Assembly (NCBI GenBank): GCA_014872805.1 | Contig: WKFN01000014.1 | Coordinates: 186,001-250,000 of the forward strand | From: Opacimonas sp014872805 | GTDB taxonomy: Bacteria; Pseudomonadota; Gammaproteobacteria; Enterobacterales; Alteromonadaceae | DNA length: 64,000 bases | Direction: 5' to 3' | Shown: positions 8,206 to 17,566 of the stretch, piece by piece | Layout of the letters: each line of letters starts with the position of its first letter | Numbering within the stretch: position 1 is the first letter of the stretch | Translations under genes and position numbers: made by a program | The notes under the pieces: generated by a model | What the model was told of the DNA's origin: nothing | The model's input: only the letters and a program-made list of their open reading frames with translations | Database searches by the model: none

Positions 8206-10308
8206 TTAATCTGCCGTCTGAATATTTTCTTGATAATACGGTAATTCTTCTAGCGCTTGCAAGTACTTATAAGTCTCGAGTTGTGATTGTAAAAAACGGC
8301 GATTCCCGCGTTTTACATAGGCATTGGTTTGTTCAGCGTCAATCACACGCGCTTTTAGCGTATCTCTAAAATGCAATTCAATCATATCCGTAATTTGCTG
8401 GCGTAGGCGCTCTGAGTAAATAGGGCAACCGACTTCGATGCGTTTTTCCAAATTACGAGTCATCCAGTCGGCAGAAGAGATAAATACTTTTTTATCCCCG
8501 CCCCCTTCAAAAATCATTACTCGAGGATGTTCTAAAAAGCGGTCGACGATACTGATAACAGAAATGTTTTCGCTTAAACCGGGCACCCCAGGGCGCAATG
8601 CACACATACCACGAATGATCATTCTGATTTTGACGCCTGCTTGAGACGCGCGGTACAAGTCATCAATTAACTCATGATCAACCAAGTTATTGATTTTTAG
8701 GGTAATACCCGAGGGTAATCCTTGATTTAAATTTTGAATTTCTTGACGGATTAGGGACTGAATTTTGGTTCGCGTATTAATCGGAGAAACTTGCAAGTGC
8801 TGGAATTTCACATTGCGATACGGGTTGATAATAAAATCAAATACCTGCAAAGCCTCTTGGGCTAAGTCTTGGTTTTTGGTAAACAACGCATAATCGGTGT
8901 AAATTTTGGCGGTTTTTTCATTGAAGTTACCCGTGCCAAAGTGTGCATAGTGCTGTTTAACCCCTCGCTCTTCGCGCGAAACCACACATAACTTGGAGTG
9001 GATCTTGATGTTGGGGTTACCGAACACCACTTTAATGCCGGCATCCTTCATTCGTTTAGACCATTCAATATTGGCTTCTTCATCAAAGCGAGCCCGAAGT
9101 TCTACGACAACCGTTACATTTTTGCCATTATCTACGGCATCAATCAAGGAGTTAATGACTCGTGATTGCGAAGCAAGACGATATACATTGATATAAATGT
9201 GAGTCACTTTGCGATCAAATGCCGCCTGGCGTAAGAATTCAGTAAAGTGTAAAAAACGATGATATGGGTAATACAAAAGAACATCATGATGGGTAATAGC
9301 ATCAAAAACAGTATCAAAGTTGTTGAATTGTTGTGAGCTTATTGCTGGGAGTTTTGGGTGCTCTAAGTATTGTCGCCCGACATTTGGAAAACCAATAAAA
9401 TCTCGGAAATTTCGATAATACCCAGCTTCTTGTAAGGTGTCAGATGATTTGATTTTGAGACGCTTTGCCAAATCTAAAATCATATACTCTGGCATGTTGA
9501 AGTCGTGTATGACTCGTACAGGCTCAGCGATTAGACGCTGCTTCATACTTTCCGACATTTTTTCAACATAACTTTCGTCGATTTCATCATTAATTGAGTA
9601 TTCAGCGTCTCGGGTCAATTTGAATGAATAGGCTTCGATTTCGTCAAATGGCACAAAGCCTTTGAAAATCGTAGACATCGACATTTTGACAATATCATCG
9701 AGTAAAATAATGCGTTTTTCTTTTTTGCTTTTAGTCGAAGGCAGCAGGATAAACCGAGATATTTCTTCGGTTGGTACTTGCACAACGGCGTATTTTGTAG
9801 CGCGTTCGGCTCTTTTCAACGCGACATAAAAATACAATGCATTGCCATTTAAACGTTGTGATAAGTCAACCTTGTTATGGACCAAGATAGGAGCGATGTG
9901 ACGTAAAATCTTGTTAAAAAATAGAGATTCTATCCACTCGCGATGGAACGCCGATATCGTTTCGGTCTTCTCAAGGTGAATGTTGTAACGTTCTAAAGTA
10001 CTAATGATATCTTTATGAATTTTGTCAAATTGACGCGAATACTTAAGCACTCTTGCTTGTACTTGCTCTAACAGTGCTCTTTTTTCTTCGGCCTCAACGC
10101 ATAAGTCATTCGATTCTGCAATCGAAATAGAGCGCTTTAATTCGGCTACACGAACGCGGAAGAACTCGTCTAAGTTATTTGAATATATGCCTAGAAAACG
10201 CAAACGCTCAACAACTGGGTTGTTGGTATCTGAAGCTTCTTGCAGAACTCTCTCGTTAAATGCGAGCCAACTAAGTTCTTTTGGGTAATACATTGATAGA
10301 TTGTCCAT
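8206..10308 (-). CDS. ppk: Polyphosphate kinase 1
   Basis: Polymerises the gamma-phosphate of ATP into polyphosphate at the membrane. The protein has 700 residues, near the usual PPK1 length. The phosphorylated histidine is visible as H437 in KIHSKLCVV, and a second catalytic histidine as H594 in VDRFLEHPRV; both match the E. coli pair closely in position. N-terminal and head domains are present from residue 1. It is first in the ppk-ppx operon and diverges from pstC across 140 bases, so polyphosphate storage and phosphate uptake lie back to back. Confidence 0.96.
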   Translation of the reverse strand: MDNLSMYYPKELSWLAFNERVLQEASDTNNPVVERLRFLGIYSNNLDEFFRVRVAELKRSISIAESNDLCVEAEEKRALLEQVQARVLKYSRQFDKIHKDIISTLERYNIHLEKTETISAFHREWIESLFFNKILRHIAPILVHNKVDLSQRLNGNALYFYVALKRAERATKYAVVQVPTEEISRFILLPSTKSKKEKRIILLDDIVKMSMSTIFKGFVPFDEIEAYSFKLTRDAEYSINDEIDESYVEKMSESMKQRLIAEPVRVIHDFNMPEYMILDLAKRLKIKSSDTLQEAGYYRNFRDFIGFPNVGRQYLEHPKLPAISSQQFNNFDTVFDAITHHDVLLYYPYHRFLHFTEFLRQAAFDRKVTHIYINVYRLASQSRVINSLIDAVDNGKNVTVVVELRARFDEEANIEWSKRMKDAGIKVVFGNPNIKIHSKLCVVSREERGVKQHYAHFGTGNFNEKTAKIYTDYALFTKNQDLAQEALQVFDFIINPYRNVKFQHLQVSPINTRTKIQSLIRQEIQNLNQGLPSGITLKINNLVDHELIDDLYRASQAGVKIRMIIRGMCALRPGVPGLSENISVISIVDRFLEHPRVMIFEGGGDKKVFISSADWMTRNLEKRIEVGCPIYSERLRQQITDMIELHFRDTLKARVIDAEQTNAYVKRGNRRFLQSQLETYKYLQALEELPYYQENIQTAD

Positions 10309-10448
10309 GACTCTTTTTATGCAGTGAAAACTTTATCCTTATACATTGATTATATGACAATTTTAAGAAAATTAATTCGTTATCTTTGTCGATTCTTGTG
10401 TCGTACTAGATGCTGGGGTAGACTTATTAAAAAAAACACTAACTACGT

Positions 10449-12146
10449 ATGCATTTCCTCGGGTTCGCACAGCATCTATTTCGGTTTCGCAAGGCTAATG
10501 CGTTCTATTTTTTATCTGCATTTAGCGCATTCGTCGTTGTTATCTCTTTTCTTATTCTAATTGCAACATTGGTCATTCGTTCATTTCCAGTAATTACTAC
10601 CCCAAACTATGAGCTCAAAGCCGAACCATTGGTAGCGATGGAACAACAGGACATAGATGCAACAGCGACAAACACGAATGGCAAAACAGGTCTAACACTC
10701 AAATACACAGCGGGTCAATTAGAATTATTTGATGCAGATACATTCGTGTCAGCAACTCCTTTTATCGAAGTTACTGAGATATTTCCAAGTAACATACCAT
10801 ACGTATTTTACCTTGTTGTCGCTAAGGATAGAGAGCCTCAACAATTATTAAGAGTTCATTGGCAAGCAAATAAACCACTGCAAACCCTGCAGCTTTTTGA
10901 TCTGAGTTATGAGCAAGCATTGGTTGCAGTCATTGAATCTGATATCCATAACATCGTTCATCTGTTACTACACAACAATGGCTTCACTGAGCTGGTCATG
11001 CTTAATTTGGTGACGGCTGAAGAGTTGACTCGGATAGAACTAGAAGGTGCTGGGTCATTACATTTGGCCGACCGTGATGCTATTCATTTGCGCATTCGCG
11101 ATGAAATCACAACGGTTGCAGTACTTAATTTAGAAGCCAGTGTCACGTTTAAGGAATTATTTTTACCACACGCTTTTCCCGGTTATGACAGTGCCACTAT
11201 GGCTTGGCAAACCAATCCAGCTCAAGATTATCAATTGCGTAAATACAATATTATGCCGTTGTTAATTGGCAGTTTAAAAGCGGCAGCGATTGCTCTTGTC
11301 GTCGCTATACCTATTTCTCTAGGTGCAGCGGTATACGTTGGATTCTTAGCCAAAACTAGTGCCAGAACCTGGCTCAAACCCATGATTGAAGTGCTTGAGT
11401 CTATCCCCGCTGTCATTATAGGACTGATTGCAGCAACTGTTTTGTTTAATGTTGCCGCTGGGATATTGTGGAGTGTAGTGAGCGTTATTGTGTTCATGCC
11501 AATTTATATGAGTGTCTGCGCTGTGCTATATCAGATAGGCAAACGCTCTAAATTTGAACATATATTTATTCGTTTTGAATTACTGATTGTGGTTCTGAGC
11601 TTACTCTGTTTTTTATGGTTATCGAGTGTTTTCGGAACTTGGTTCTCATCATTGGATGGGGTGCAAAGTGTGACGCCGAGTAATCAAATTATGCTTATCG
11701 TTGCACTGGGTTTGGGCGTAGGTATTGCACCGACCATTTTTTCTTTGGCTGAGGATGCAATAAACGGTGTGCCCAAAGCAATGATCAAAGCGTCCTATGC
11801 ACTTGGCGCTACGCAGGTGCAAACGTTGTTGCAAATTGTCTTATTTACGGCATTTCCAGGGCTAATGGCTGCCGTTATGCTCGGTTTTGGTCGTGCCTTT
11901 GGTGAAACTATGATTGTGCTGATGGTTTCCGGGAATACACCGATAGCGGATTGGGAAATGTTTACCGGTCTGCGTGCGTTAACGGCAAATTTGGTAATTG
12001 AAATGCCTGAGGCAAATTCGCAAAATAGCCATCTGGTTGTGTTGTTTTTTACGGCATTGATGCTGTTCTTATTCACCTTTGTACTCAATTGTTTTGCTGA
12101 GTGGTTGCGCCGAATCAATCAACAGGCTCGAGGTGGGCAAAGATGA
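10449..12146 (+). CDS. pstC: Phosphate ABC transporter permease PstC, long form
   Basis: Inner-membrane permease of the high-affinity phosphate importer. The product has 565 residues, much longer than the roughly 320 of E. coli PstC. One membrane segment lies at about 20-43, followed by a periplasmic domain of about 220 residues. The conserved permease core starts near 265. The core contains the ABC-permease coupling loop around EDAINGVPKAMIKASYALGA and further membrane helices. Long PstC forms are known in marine Gammaproteobacteria. It overlaps pstA by four bases (ATGA), indicating translational coupling. No pstS lies nearby. Confidence 0.92.
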   Translation: MHFLGFAQHLFRFRKANAFYFLSAFSAFVVVISFLILIATLVIRSFPVITTPNYELKAEPLVAMEQQDIDATATNTNGKTGLTLKYTAGQLELFDADTFVSATPFIEVTEIFPSNIPYVFYLVVAKDREPQQLLRVHWQANKPLQTLQLFDLSYEQALVAVIESDIHNIVHLLLHNNGFTELVMLNLVTAEELTRIELEGAGSLHLADRDAIHLRIRDEITTVAVLNLEASVTFKELFLPHAFPGYDSATMAWQTNPAQDYQLRKYNIMPLLIGSLKAAAIALVVAIPISLGAAVYVGFLAKTSARTWLKPMIEVLESIPAVIIGLIAATVLFNVAAGILWSVVSVIVFMPIYMSVCAVLYQIGKRSKFEHIFIRFELLIVVLSLLCFLWLSSVFGTWFSSLDGVQSVTPSNQIMLIVALGLGVGIAPTIFSLAEDAINGVPKAMIKASYALGATQVQTLLQIVLFTAFPGLMAAVMLGFGRAFGETMIVLMVSGNTPIADWEMFTGLRALTANLVIEMPEANSQNSHLVVLFFTALMLFLFTFVLNCFAEWLRRINQQARGGQR

Positions 12147-13663
12147 TAATGTCCATGTCTTGGTTTAAACGCTTCTGCACAGTCAACATTCCATTAGTGG
12201 CTACAGCATTGTTGACGGTTTCATTATTATCCATTCTGTTACTTGTTATCAGTAAGGGAATGACCCATTTTTCAGTCAAGCCGATTTACCAAGTATCTCA
12301 TTCTAGCTTTGCTTCGCCGGTGCTAGGCATGGTCCAAAACCACGGGGCCATGGAAACAGATATATTTTGGTTTGACCCCATAGCGAAAGAGTTACAAAGC
12401 AGTCGATTGGCGCTTTCTGAGCAGCAAATAACGCTTCACCAACAAACCTTTGTGCTAAAAACTCGAACAGGTAATTTGCTTTTTGCACAAGGTCTAATGT
12501 TAGGTGACGATCCATTTAGCAAGGAAGCTTGGCAAAGGCTTTTAGATGAGAATAACGCATTTACCGAACAAATTGAGCAGCTCAATACAATAATTTATCC
12601 ATTAGAACTTCGGTTCGCTCAATATAGTGAGCAAAATATCCCTCTATCAGCACCCGTATTTGCACGTTTACAAGCTGAATTAGAAACCTTACACGAACAA
12701 AAAAGACATTTGCAAAAAAAGCAGCAACAAAACCGGACGGTTATCCAATTTTCAGATGGGGCGACAGCTGATCTTCCTGTATCGGAGATTGCGTTGATTT
12801 GGCAGCCAAATGCGATGTCATTTGGCGAAAAAATGTGGTTCAGTATGGGGGAGTTTTGGCGTTTCATCACGAGTGATCACCAAGCAATAAGTGGTAGTGC
12901 AGGAATCTTTCCTGCTCTATTTGGAACGGTTCTGATGGTTTTTTTGATGACAGTGTTTGTTATGCCAATTGGCGTATTGACCGCTATTTATTTGCATGAG
13001 TATGCGCCTGATAATCATTTTGTATCAGGAATCCGGGTGATCATTATCAATCTTGCAGGGATCCCATCAATCGTATATGGAGTGTTCGGTTTGGGCTTGT
13101 TCATAATGGGGTTGGGGACCCAGATAGACCAAATTTTTTATGCGCAAAACTTGCCGAGCCCCACCTTTGGCACACCTGGTATTTTGTGGGCATCAATCAC
13201 TATGGCGCTGTTGACTTTACCAACTGTGATTGTCGCCACAGAAGAAGGGTTACAACAAGTACCTCAAACTTTGCGCAATGGCGCACTCGCATTAGGCGCC
13301 ACAAAATACGAGGCGATTCGTTTTAATGTCTTACCCATGGCCTCTCCAAACATCTTGACGGGCGCGATTTTATCTATTGCCCGAGCAGCCAGTGAAGTGG
13401 CCCCTCTTTTGCTGGTTGGTGCAGTGATTTACGCGCCGACTTTACCCGTTGACGACATTTTTCCCTACCTTCATCTTGAACGTCAGTTCATGCATCTTGG
13501 CGTATTGATTTTTGATAGCGTCTTTCATTCTGCAAATACCTTTGACAGCCAATCAATGATGTTTGCGATTTGTTTACTTTTGATTATAGTGGTTCTAAGT
13601 TTGAATGTGTTGGCAGCTATTTTGCGTGCCAAGTTGCGTCGCAGATATGAAAGGTATAGTTAA
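12143..13663 (+). CDS. pstA: Phosphate ABC transporter permease PstA, long form
   Basis: Second permease of the phosphate importer. I chose the ATG at 12143, which overlaps the pstC stop as ATGA and gives 506 residues; ATG 12149 is an alternative. A membrane segment lies near 17-37. A periplasmic insert of roughly 200 residues follows; its stretch at about 135-200 is rich in Glu, Gln, Lys and Leu and looks like a coiled coil. The permease core begins near 250 and shows the EEGLQQVPQTLRNGALALGAT coupling region in pieces. Both permeases are enlarged at the same place, which suggests their periplasmic parts interact. pstB starts immediately after the stop. Confidence 0.92.
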   Translation: MIMSMSWFKRFCTVNIPLVATALLTVSLLSILLLVISKGMTHFSVKPIYQVSHSSFASPVLGMVQNHGAMETDIFWFDPIAKELQSSRLALSEQQITLHQQTFVLKTRTGNLLFAQGLMLGDDPFSKEAWQRLLDENNAFTEQIEQLNTIIYPLELRFAQYSEQNIPLSAPVFARLQAELETLHEQKRHLQKKQQQNRTVIQFSDGATADLPVSEIALIWQPNAMSFGEKMWFSMGEFWRFITSDHQAISGSAGIFPALFGTVLMVFLMTVFVMPIGVLTAIYLHEYAPDNHFVSGIRVIIINLAGIPSIVYGVFGLGLFIMGLGTQIDQIFYAQNLPSPTFGTPGILWASITMALLTLPTVIVATEEGLQQVPQTLRNGALALGATKYEAIRFNVLPMASPNILTGAILSIARAASEVAPLLLVGAVIYAPTLPVDDIFPYLHLERQFMHLGVLIFDSVFHSANTFDSQSMMFAICLLLIIVVLSLNVLAAILRAKLRRRYERYS

Positions 13664-14470
13664 ATGGTTAAGTTGTTTAAAAGTACAAAACCTGCTCTCA
13701 AAAAGCTTAGTACCGAAGATATTTCTGTCGAAATAAGCGACTTGTCGGTTTACTTTGGCAAGAAAACGGTTTTGCGGGATATCTCCATGGTGATCCCTAA
13801 GCATCGCATTACCAGTTTTATCGGGCAAAGTGGATGCGGTAAAACTACTTTGATCAGTAGCATGAATCGCATGAATGATTTGAACAAAAACCACCGTTGC
13901 ACCGGAAGCATCACCATTGATGGGCAAAATATACACAGTAAAAACATCCATGTTGCCAAACTGAGAACTCAGGTAGGTATGGTCTTCCAGACACCGAATC
14001 CATTCCCAATGTCTATCTATGATAATGTTGCATTTGGATTGCGCTTGCAAAAACAAATTCCTCGACGTCAACTTGATGAAGCCGTAGAGAAAGCGTTAAA
14101 GAGTGCAGTATTGTGGGATGAGGTTAAGGATCAGTTATTTGCTTCTGCGTCTATTTTGTCAGGAGGTCAACAACAAAGGCTAATGATTGCGCGTGCTTTG
14201 GCATTAAAACCAAAGATTTTATTGTTAGATGAACCCACTTCAGCATTAGATCCTCTAGCTACCTTACATATTGAAGAATTGATGCAAACCCTTAAAAAAA
14301 ATACCACTATTGTCATGATCACGCATAATATGCAGCAAGCTGCTCGGTTATCTGATTACACTGCGTTTTTCCATCAGGGGGAGTTGGTTGAATACGCAGA
14401 TTCAGACAAGCTTTTTACTCAGCCTAAACACAAGCAAACGGAAGATTATATTACGGGGCGCTATGGCTAA
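13664..14470 (+). CDS. pstB: Phosphate ABC transporter ATPase PstB
   Basis: ATPase that powers phosphate import. The 268-residue protein has Walker A GQSGCGKTT (54-62), the signature LSGGQQQ (165-171), Walker B LLLDEP with D189-E190, and the switch histidine in MITHNM. The N-terminus is about 20 residues longer than E. coli PstB. The start directly abuts the pstA stop, and its 3' end overlaps phoU by eight bases. Order pstC-pstA-pstB-phoU is canonical apart from the absent pstS. Confidence 0.97.
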   Translation: MVKLFKSTKPALKKLSTEDISVEISDLSVYFGKKTVLRDISMVIPKHRITSFIGQSGCGKTTLISSMNRMNDLNKNHRCTGSITIDGQNIHSKNIHVAKLRTQVGMVFQTPNPFPMSIYDNVAFGLRLQKQIPRRQLDEAVEKALKSAVLWDEVKDQLFASASILSGGQQQRLMIARALALKPKILLLDEPTSALDPLATLHIEELMQTLKKNTTIVMITHNMQQAARLSDYTAFFHQGELVEYADSDKLFTQPKHKQTEDYITGRYG

Positions 14471-15197
14471 TTTTTCAAATAATACGCGTTTTAATTCACA
14501 CATATCGCGAACGTTTAATCGTGAACTTGAAGATTTACGCAATGCTGTGCTGGTCATGGGAGGCGAAATTGAGGTGCAATACCAAGATGCCTTAGAGGCA
14601 TTGTTGCAGCACGATATCAAACTGGCCGAAAAAGTCATCTTAAATGACGTTAAAATTAACGCAATGGAAGTTGAAATAGACAGTGAATGTTTGCGTATTT
14701 TGGCTATCAGAAACCCGACTGCGAGTGATTTGAGATTAGTGATGACGGTCTCAAAAATGGTAATAGAATTGGAAAGAATGGGTGATGAAATAGAAAAAAT
14801 AGCCCAATTTGTTAATTCAACTGAATTTGTTTACAGCGACGAACTTAAGTTGGGTATCACACATATGGCGCAAGATGTGCAGACTATCCTACGTGATACA
14901 TTTAATGCGTTTGCTAGGCAAGATCTCAAAACCACCATGAAAATATTTGCTCTAGAGCGTTTGATCGATGAAAAATACAACGAGCTGCGCTTACAACTTG
15001 AGCAAGAAATACAACAAAATGTCCAGCATATTCATTATTGGCTCGATGTTAATACGCTCATTCGCTCTTTTGAACGCATTGCTGACCGTTGTGTAAACCT
15101 TTGTGAATACTTAGTTTATTTAGCTGGTGGAAAAGATTTGCGTCATAATAGTGGCAAAAAAATTCAGAAAAAAATCCAAGCACTGATTAAGTCATAA
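14463..15197 (+). CDS. phoU: Phosphate signalling regulator PhoU
   Basis: Cytoplasmic protein that links the Pst transporter to the PhoR sensor and restrains phosphate uptake. The ATG at 14463 sits inside the pstB end and yields 244 residues, close to E. coli PhoU; the frame is open further upstream but only within pstB. Two PhoU helical repeats are visible, each with an acidic metal-binding motif of the E-x-x-x-D type, such as ELERMGDEIEKIA and SFERIADRCVNLCEY. No phoB or phoR is present in the window. Confidence 0.95.
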   Translation: MANFSNNTRFNSHISRTFNRELEDLRNAVLVMGGEIEVQYQDALEALLQHDIKLAEKVILNDVKINAMEVEIDSECLRILAIRNPTASDLRLVMTVSKMVIELERMGDEIEKIAQFVNSTEFVYSDELKLGITHMAQDVQTILRDTFNAFARQDLKTTMKIFALERLIDEKYNELRLQLEQEIQQNVQHIHYWLDVNTLIRSFERIADRCVNLCEYLVYLAGGKDLRHNSGKKIQKKIQALIKS

Positions 15198-15227
15198 AAG
15201 TTTAACTTAAGTTTTTCGTACATAAAC

Positions 15228-15233
15228 TATAAT
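15228..15233 (+). promoter_or_regulatory. Candidate -10 element of the pit promoter
   Basis: A perfect TATAAT lies 63 bases before the pit start, in the 98-base gap after phoU. I found no convincing -35 at 16-18 bases upstream, so a separate pit promoter is plausible but not secure. Confidence 0.4.
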
Positions 15234-15295
15234 AGAACAAAATTTTTGTGTATCATCCGCACTTTATCTGACTTGTCCCGACGAAAGGCTAAGCT

Positions 15296-16564
15296 GTGAC
15301 AATTTTAGAAACCTATGGTTTATTACTCATCTTATTAGCTGCTGGCGTGGGCTTTATCATGGCTTGGGGCATAGGAGCAAATGATGTTGCCAATGCCATG
15401 GGCACATCGGTAGGGTCAAAAGCTTTAACTCTAAAACAAGCCGTACTCATTGCTATGGTGTTTGAATTTGCAGGTGCCTATCTAGCTGGTGGAGAAGTCA
15501 CCTCCACTATCCGTAAAGGAATCATTGATACGGCCTATTTCGTCGACATACCACATTATCTTGTATTAGGTATGATCTCTGCTCTCTTATCTGCGGGTAT
15601 TTGGTTGGCCGTGGCGTCGTACTATGGCTGGCCGGTGTCGACGACCCATTCTATTATTGGTGCTATTATCGGTTTTACTGCCGTTGGGGTCAGTGTAGAC
15701 GCTGTTGCATGGGGAAAAGTAGGTGGTATTGTCGGGAGTTGGGTTATCACGCCAGCTATTTCAGGTGTGATTGCCTATTTACTGTATATTAGTGCCAAAC
15801 GTATTATCTTTGATGCCGCGGATCCAATCGCTGCGGCAAAGCGATTTGTCCCAATTTACATGGCATTAGCCGGCTTTATGATGTCGTTGGTTACCATTAA
15901 AAAAGGGCTCAAGCACGTTGGTTTAGGGCTTGATACCGTTACTGGTTACACTATGGCAGTGGTTATAGGAATAGGTGTCGCTATCATTGGGAAATACGCA
16001 ATATCTCGTATTCGTTTCAAAGAAAACGCCTCAAGTGAAGAACAAAATCGAGCAATCGAAAAAATCTTTGCGATTTTAATGATCTTAACCGCTTGTTGTA
16101 TGGCATTTGCACATGGCTCAAATGATGTGGCAAATGCGATTGGACCATTAGCTGCAGTCATCAGTGTAGTCAATTCAGGTGGGCAGATTAATGCTAGCGC
16201 ACCTCTAGAATGGTGGGTATTACCTCTTGGTGGCATTGGCATTGTTGCAGGGCTTGCACTTTTTGGACATCGTGTTATTAAGACGATAGGCTCGAATATA
16301 ACCCATCTCACTCCCTCTAAAGGTTTTGCTGCAGAATTAGCAGCTGCAACAACCGTCGTTGTTGCATCGGGCACGGGTCTGCCGATATCGACCACGCAAA
16401 CACTTGTTGGGGCTGTAATTGGCGTCGGTTTAGCAAGAGGGATTGCGGCTCTCGATTTAGGGACATTTAAGAAGATAGCGATTTCATGGGTGGTAACATT
16501 ACCTACAGGTGCTTTAATATCGATTGTGTTTTTCTTCATCCTTAAGTGGTTGTTTGGTGTATAA
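15296..16564 (+). CDS. pit: Inorganic phosphate transporter, Pit family
   Basis: Low-affinity, ion-coupled phosphate permease of the inner membrane. The 422-residue product is hydrophobic, with about ten membrane helices, and has the duplicated family signature: GANDVANAMGTSVGS near the N-terminus and HGSNDVANAIGPLAAV in the second half. The start is GTG at 15296 with a CGAAAGG ribosome binding site. It follows pstCAB-phoU, placing high- and low-affinity phosphate uptake together. The transported cation (proton or sodium) cannot be told from sequence. Confidence 0.93.
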   Translation: MTILETYGLLLILLAAGVGFIMAWGIGANDVANAMGTSVGSKALTLKQAVLIAMVFEFAGAYLAGGEVTSTIRKGIIDTAYFVDIPHYLVLGMISALLSAGIWLAVASYYGWPVSTTHSIIGAIIGFTAVGVSVDAVAWGKVGGIVGSWVITPAISGVIAYLLYISAKRIIFDAADPIAAAKRFVPIYMALAGFMMSLVTIKKGLKHVGLGLDTVTGYTMAVVIGIGVAIIGKYAISRIRFKENASSEEQNRAIEKIFAILMILTACCMAFAHGSNDVANAIGPLAAVISVVNSGGQINASAPLEWWVLPLGGIGIVAGLALFGHRVIKTIGSNITHLTPSKGFAAELAAATTVVVASGTGLPISTTQTLVGAVIGVGLARGIAALDLGTFKKIAISWVVTLPTGALISIVFFFILKWLFGV

Positions 16565-16578
16565 CTGAGGACTGGACG

Positions 16579-17502
16579 ATGAAATGGCCGAACTTGAAAC
16601 ATCTGCATTATTTGGTCGTTTTGCACGAGGAGCAACATTTTCATAAAGCGGCCAAACGCTGTTTTATAGGGCAATCCACATTATCTGCGGCCATTCAAAA
16701 CTTGGAAGAGCAATGTGCATCGCAAATACTCGAACGTGATAATAAGCAGTTTGTGTTCACGAGATTCGGTGAAAACTTAGTTGCTCAAGCCAAGCAACTT
16801 TTGTCTCATGCAGAAGAAGTTTCAGCATATGCCAATACTGGAGGCCAATGGCAACAGTCTACGGTTTCTATTGGTGTAATACCTACCATAGCGCCATTTA
16901 TCTTTACTGATATATTGACCCTCGCGGAACACACTTATCCTCAGATGAGCCTGGCATTGAGTGAGGATACTTCTGCAAATCTAGTGCAACAGCTCAGCGA
17001 TGGTAAAATGGATGCGGTAATCCTTGCTTTACCTTATCCAATACCAAACTGTCGCCATCGTGTCTTGGGGCACGACCCATTTTTCTTGGTTGGACGTCAG
17101 GAATCTATTGCCCACTTACCTAAACCAATTGACTTTGCCAGCTTGCCGCGTGAAAGTGTCTTTTTGTTGCATGCAGAACACTGCATGACTGAGCATGCGG
17201 TATCCGCGTGTCAAATTGCCTATCAAGAACAAGTCAGTCACCTTGCTGCCAGTAACGTTTTGACCTTACTCCAGCTTGCTCAACACCAAAATGGCTTCAC
17301 ATTTATACCGGAATTAGCCAAGCGCAAGGGTATTTTGGACAATACCCAGCTAAGTGCTGTTTCTGCAGGCGATGAAGCATATCGTGAAATAGCTTTGGTT
17401 TGGCGTAATACTTCTCAGCGATCTGAAATGTTTTCGTCATTGGCTTCGTTATTTGCAGAGGTCATGCCCATTCCATTATTGTCAAATAGCCAACAATTTT
17501 AA
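16579..17502 (+). CDS. oxyR: OxyR-like LysR-family redox regulator
   Basis: LysR-type transcription factor expected to sense hydrogen peroxide. The ATG at 16579 gives 307 residues beginning MKWPNLKHLHYLV, a normal LysR start; upstream codons lie within pit. The winged helix-turn-helix covers about 5-62. C202 and C211 are nine residues apart in HCMTEHAVSAC, the same spacing as the redox pair of E. coli OxyR (C199/C208), and the preceding histidine is conserved. It starts 14 bases after the pit stop and may be co-transcribed. Assignment as OxyR rests on this cysteine pair. Confidence 0.88.
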   Translation: MKWPNLKHLHYLVVLHEEQHFHKAAKRCFIGQSTLSAAIQNLEEQCASQILERDNKQFVFTRFGENLVAQAKQLLSHAEEVSAYANTGGQWQQSTVSIGVIPTIAPFIFTDILTLAEHTYPQMSLALSEDTSANLVQQLSDGKMDAVILALPYPIPNCRHRVLGHDPFFLVGRQESIAHLPKPIDFASLPRESVFLLHAEHCMTEHAVSACQIAYQEQVSHLAASNVLTLLQLAQHQNGFTFIPELAKRKGILDNTQLSAVSAGDEAYREIALVWRNTSQRSEMFSSLASLFAEVMPIPLLSNSQQF

Positions 17503-17566
17503 ACTTTTAGCTAATAATAATTATTGTACTTTTCATCTATATTTATACAAATATTTTGAGAAGACT

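Noticed and set aside
10309..10448. Possible Pho box between ppk and pstC
   Set aside because: One ATGACA half-site is present near 10367, but no second half-site at the required 11-base spacing on either strand. Phosphate control is likely biologically, but the site is not readable here.
15946..16674. 242-residue minus-strand open frame over pit and oxyR
   Set aside because: It is antisense to two well-supported genes and encodes a low-complexity Pro/Ala/Thr-rich product with no motif.
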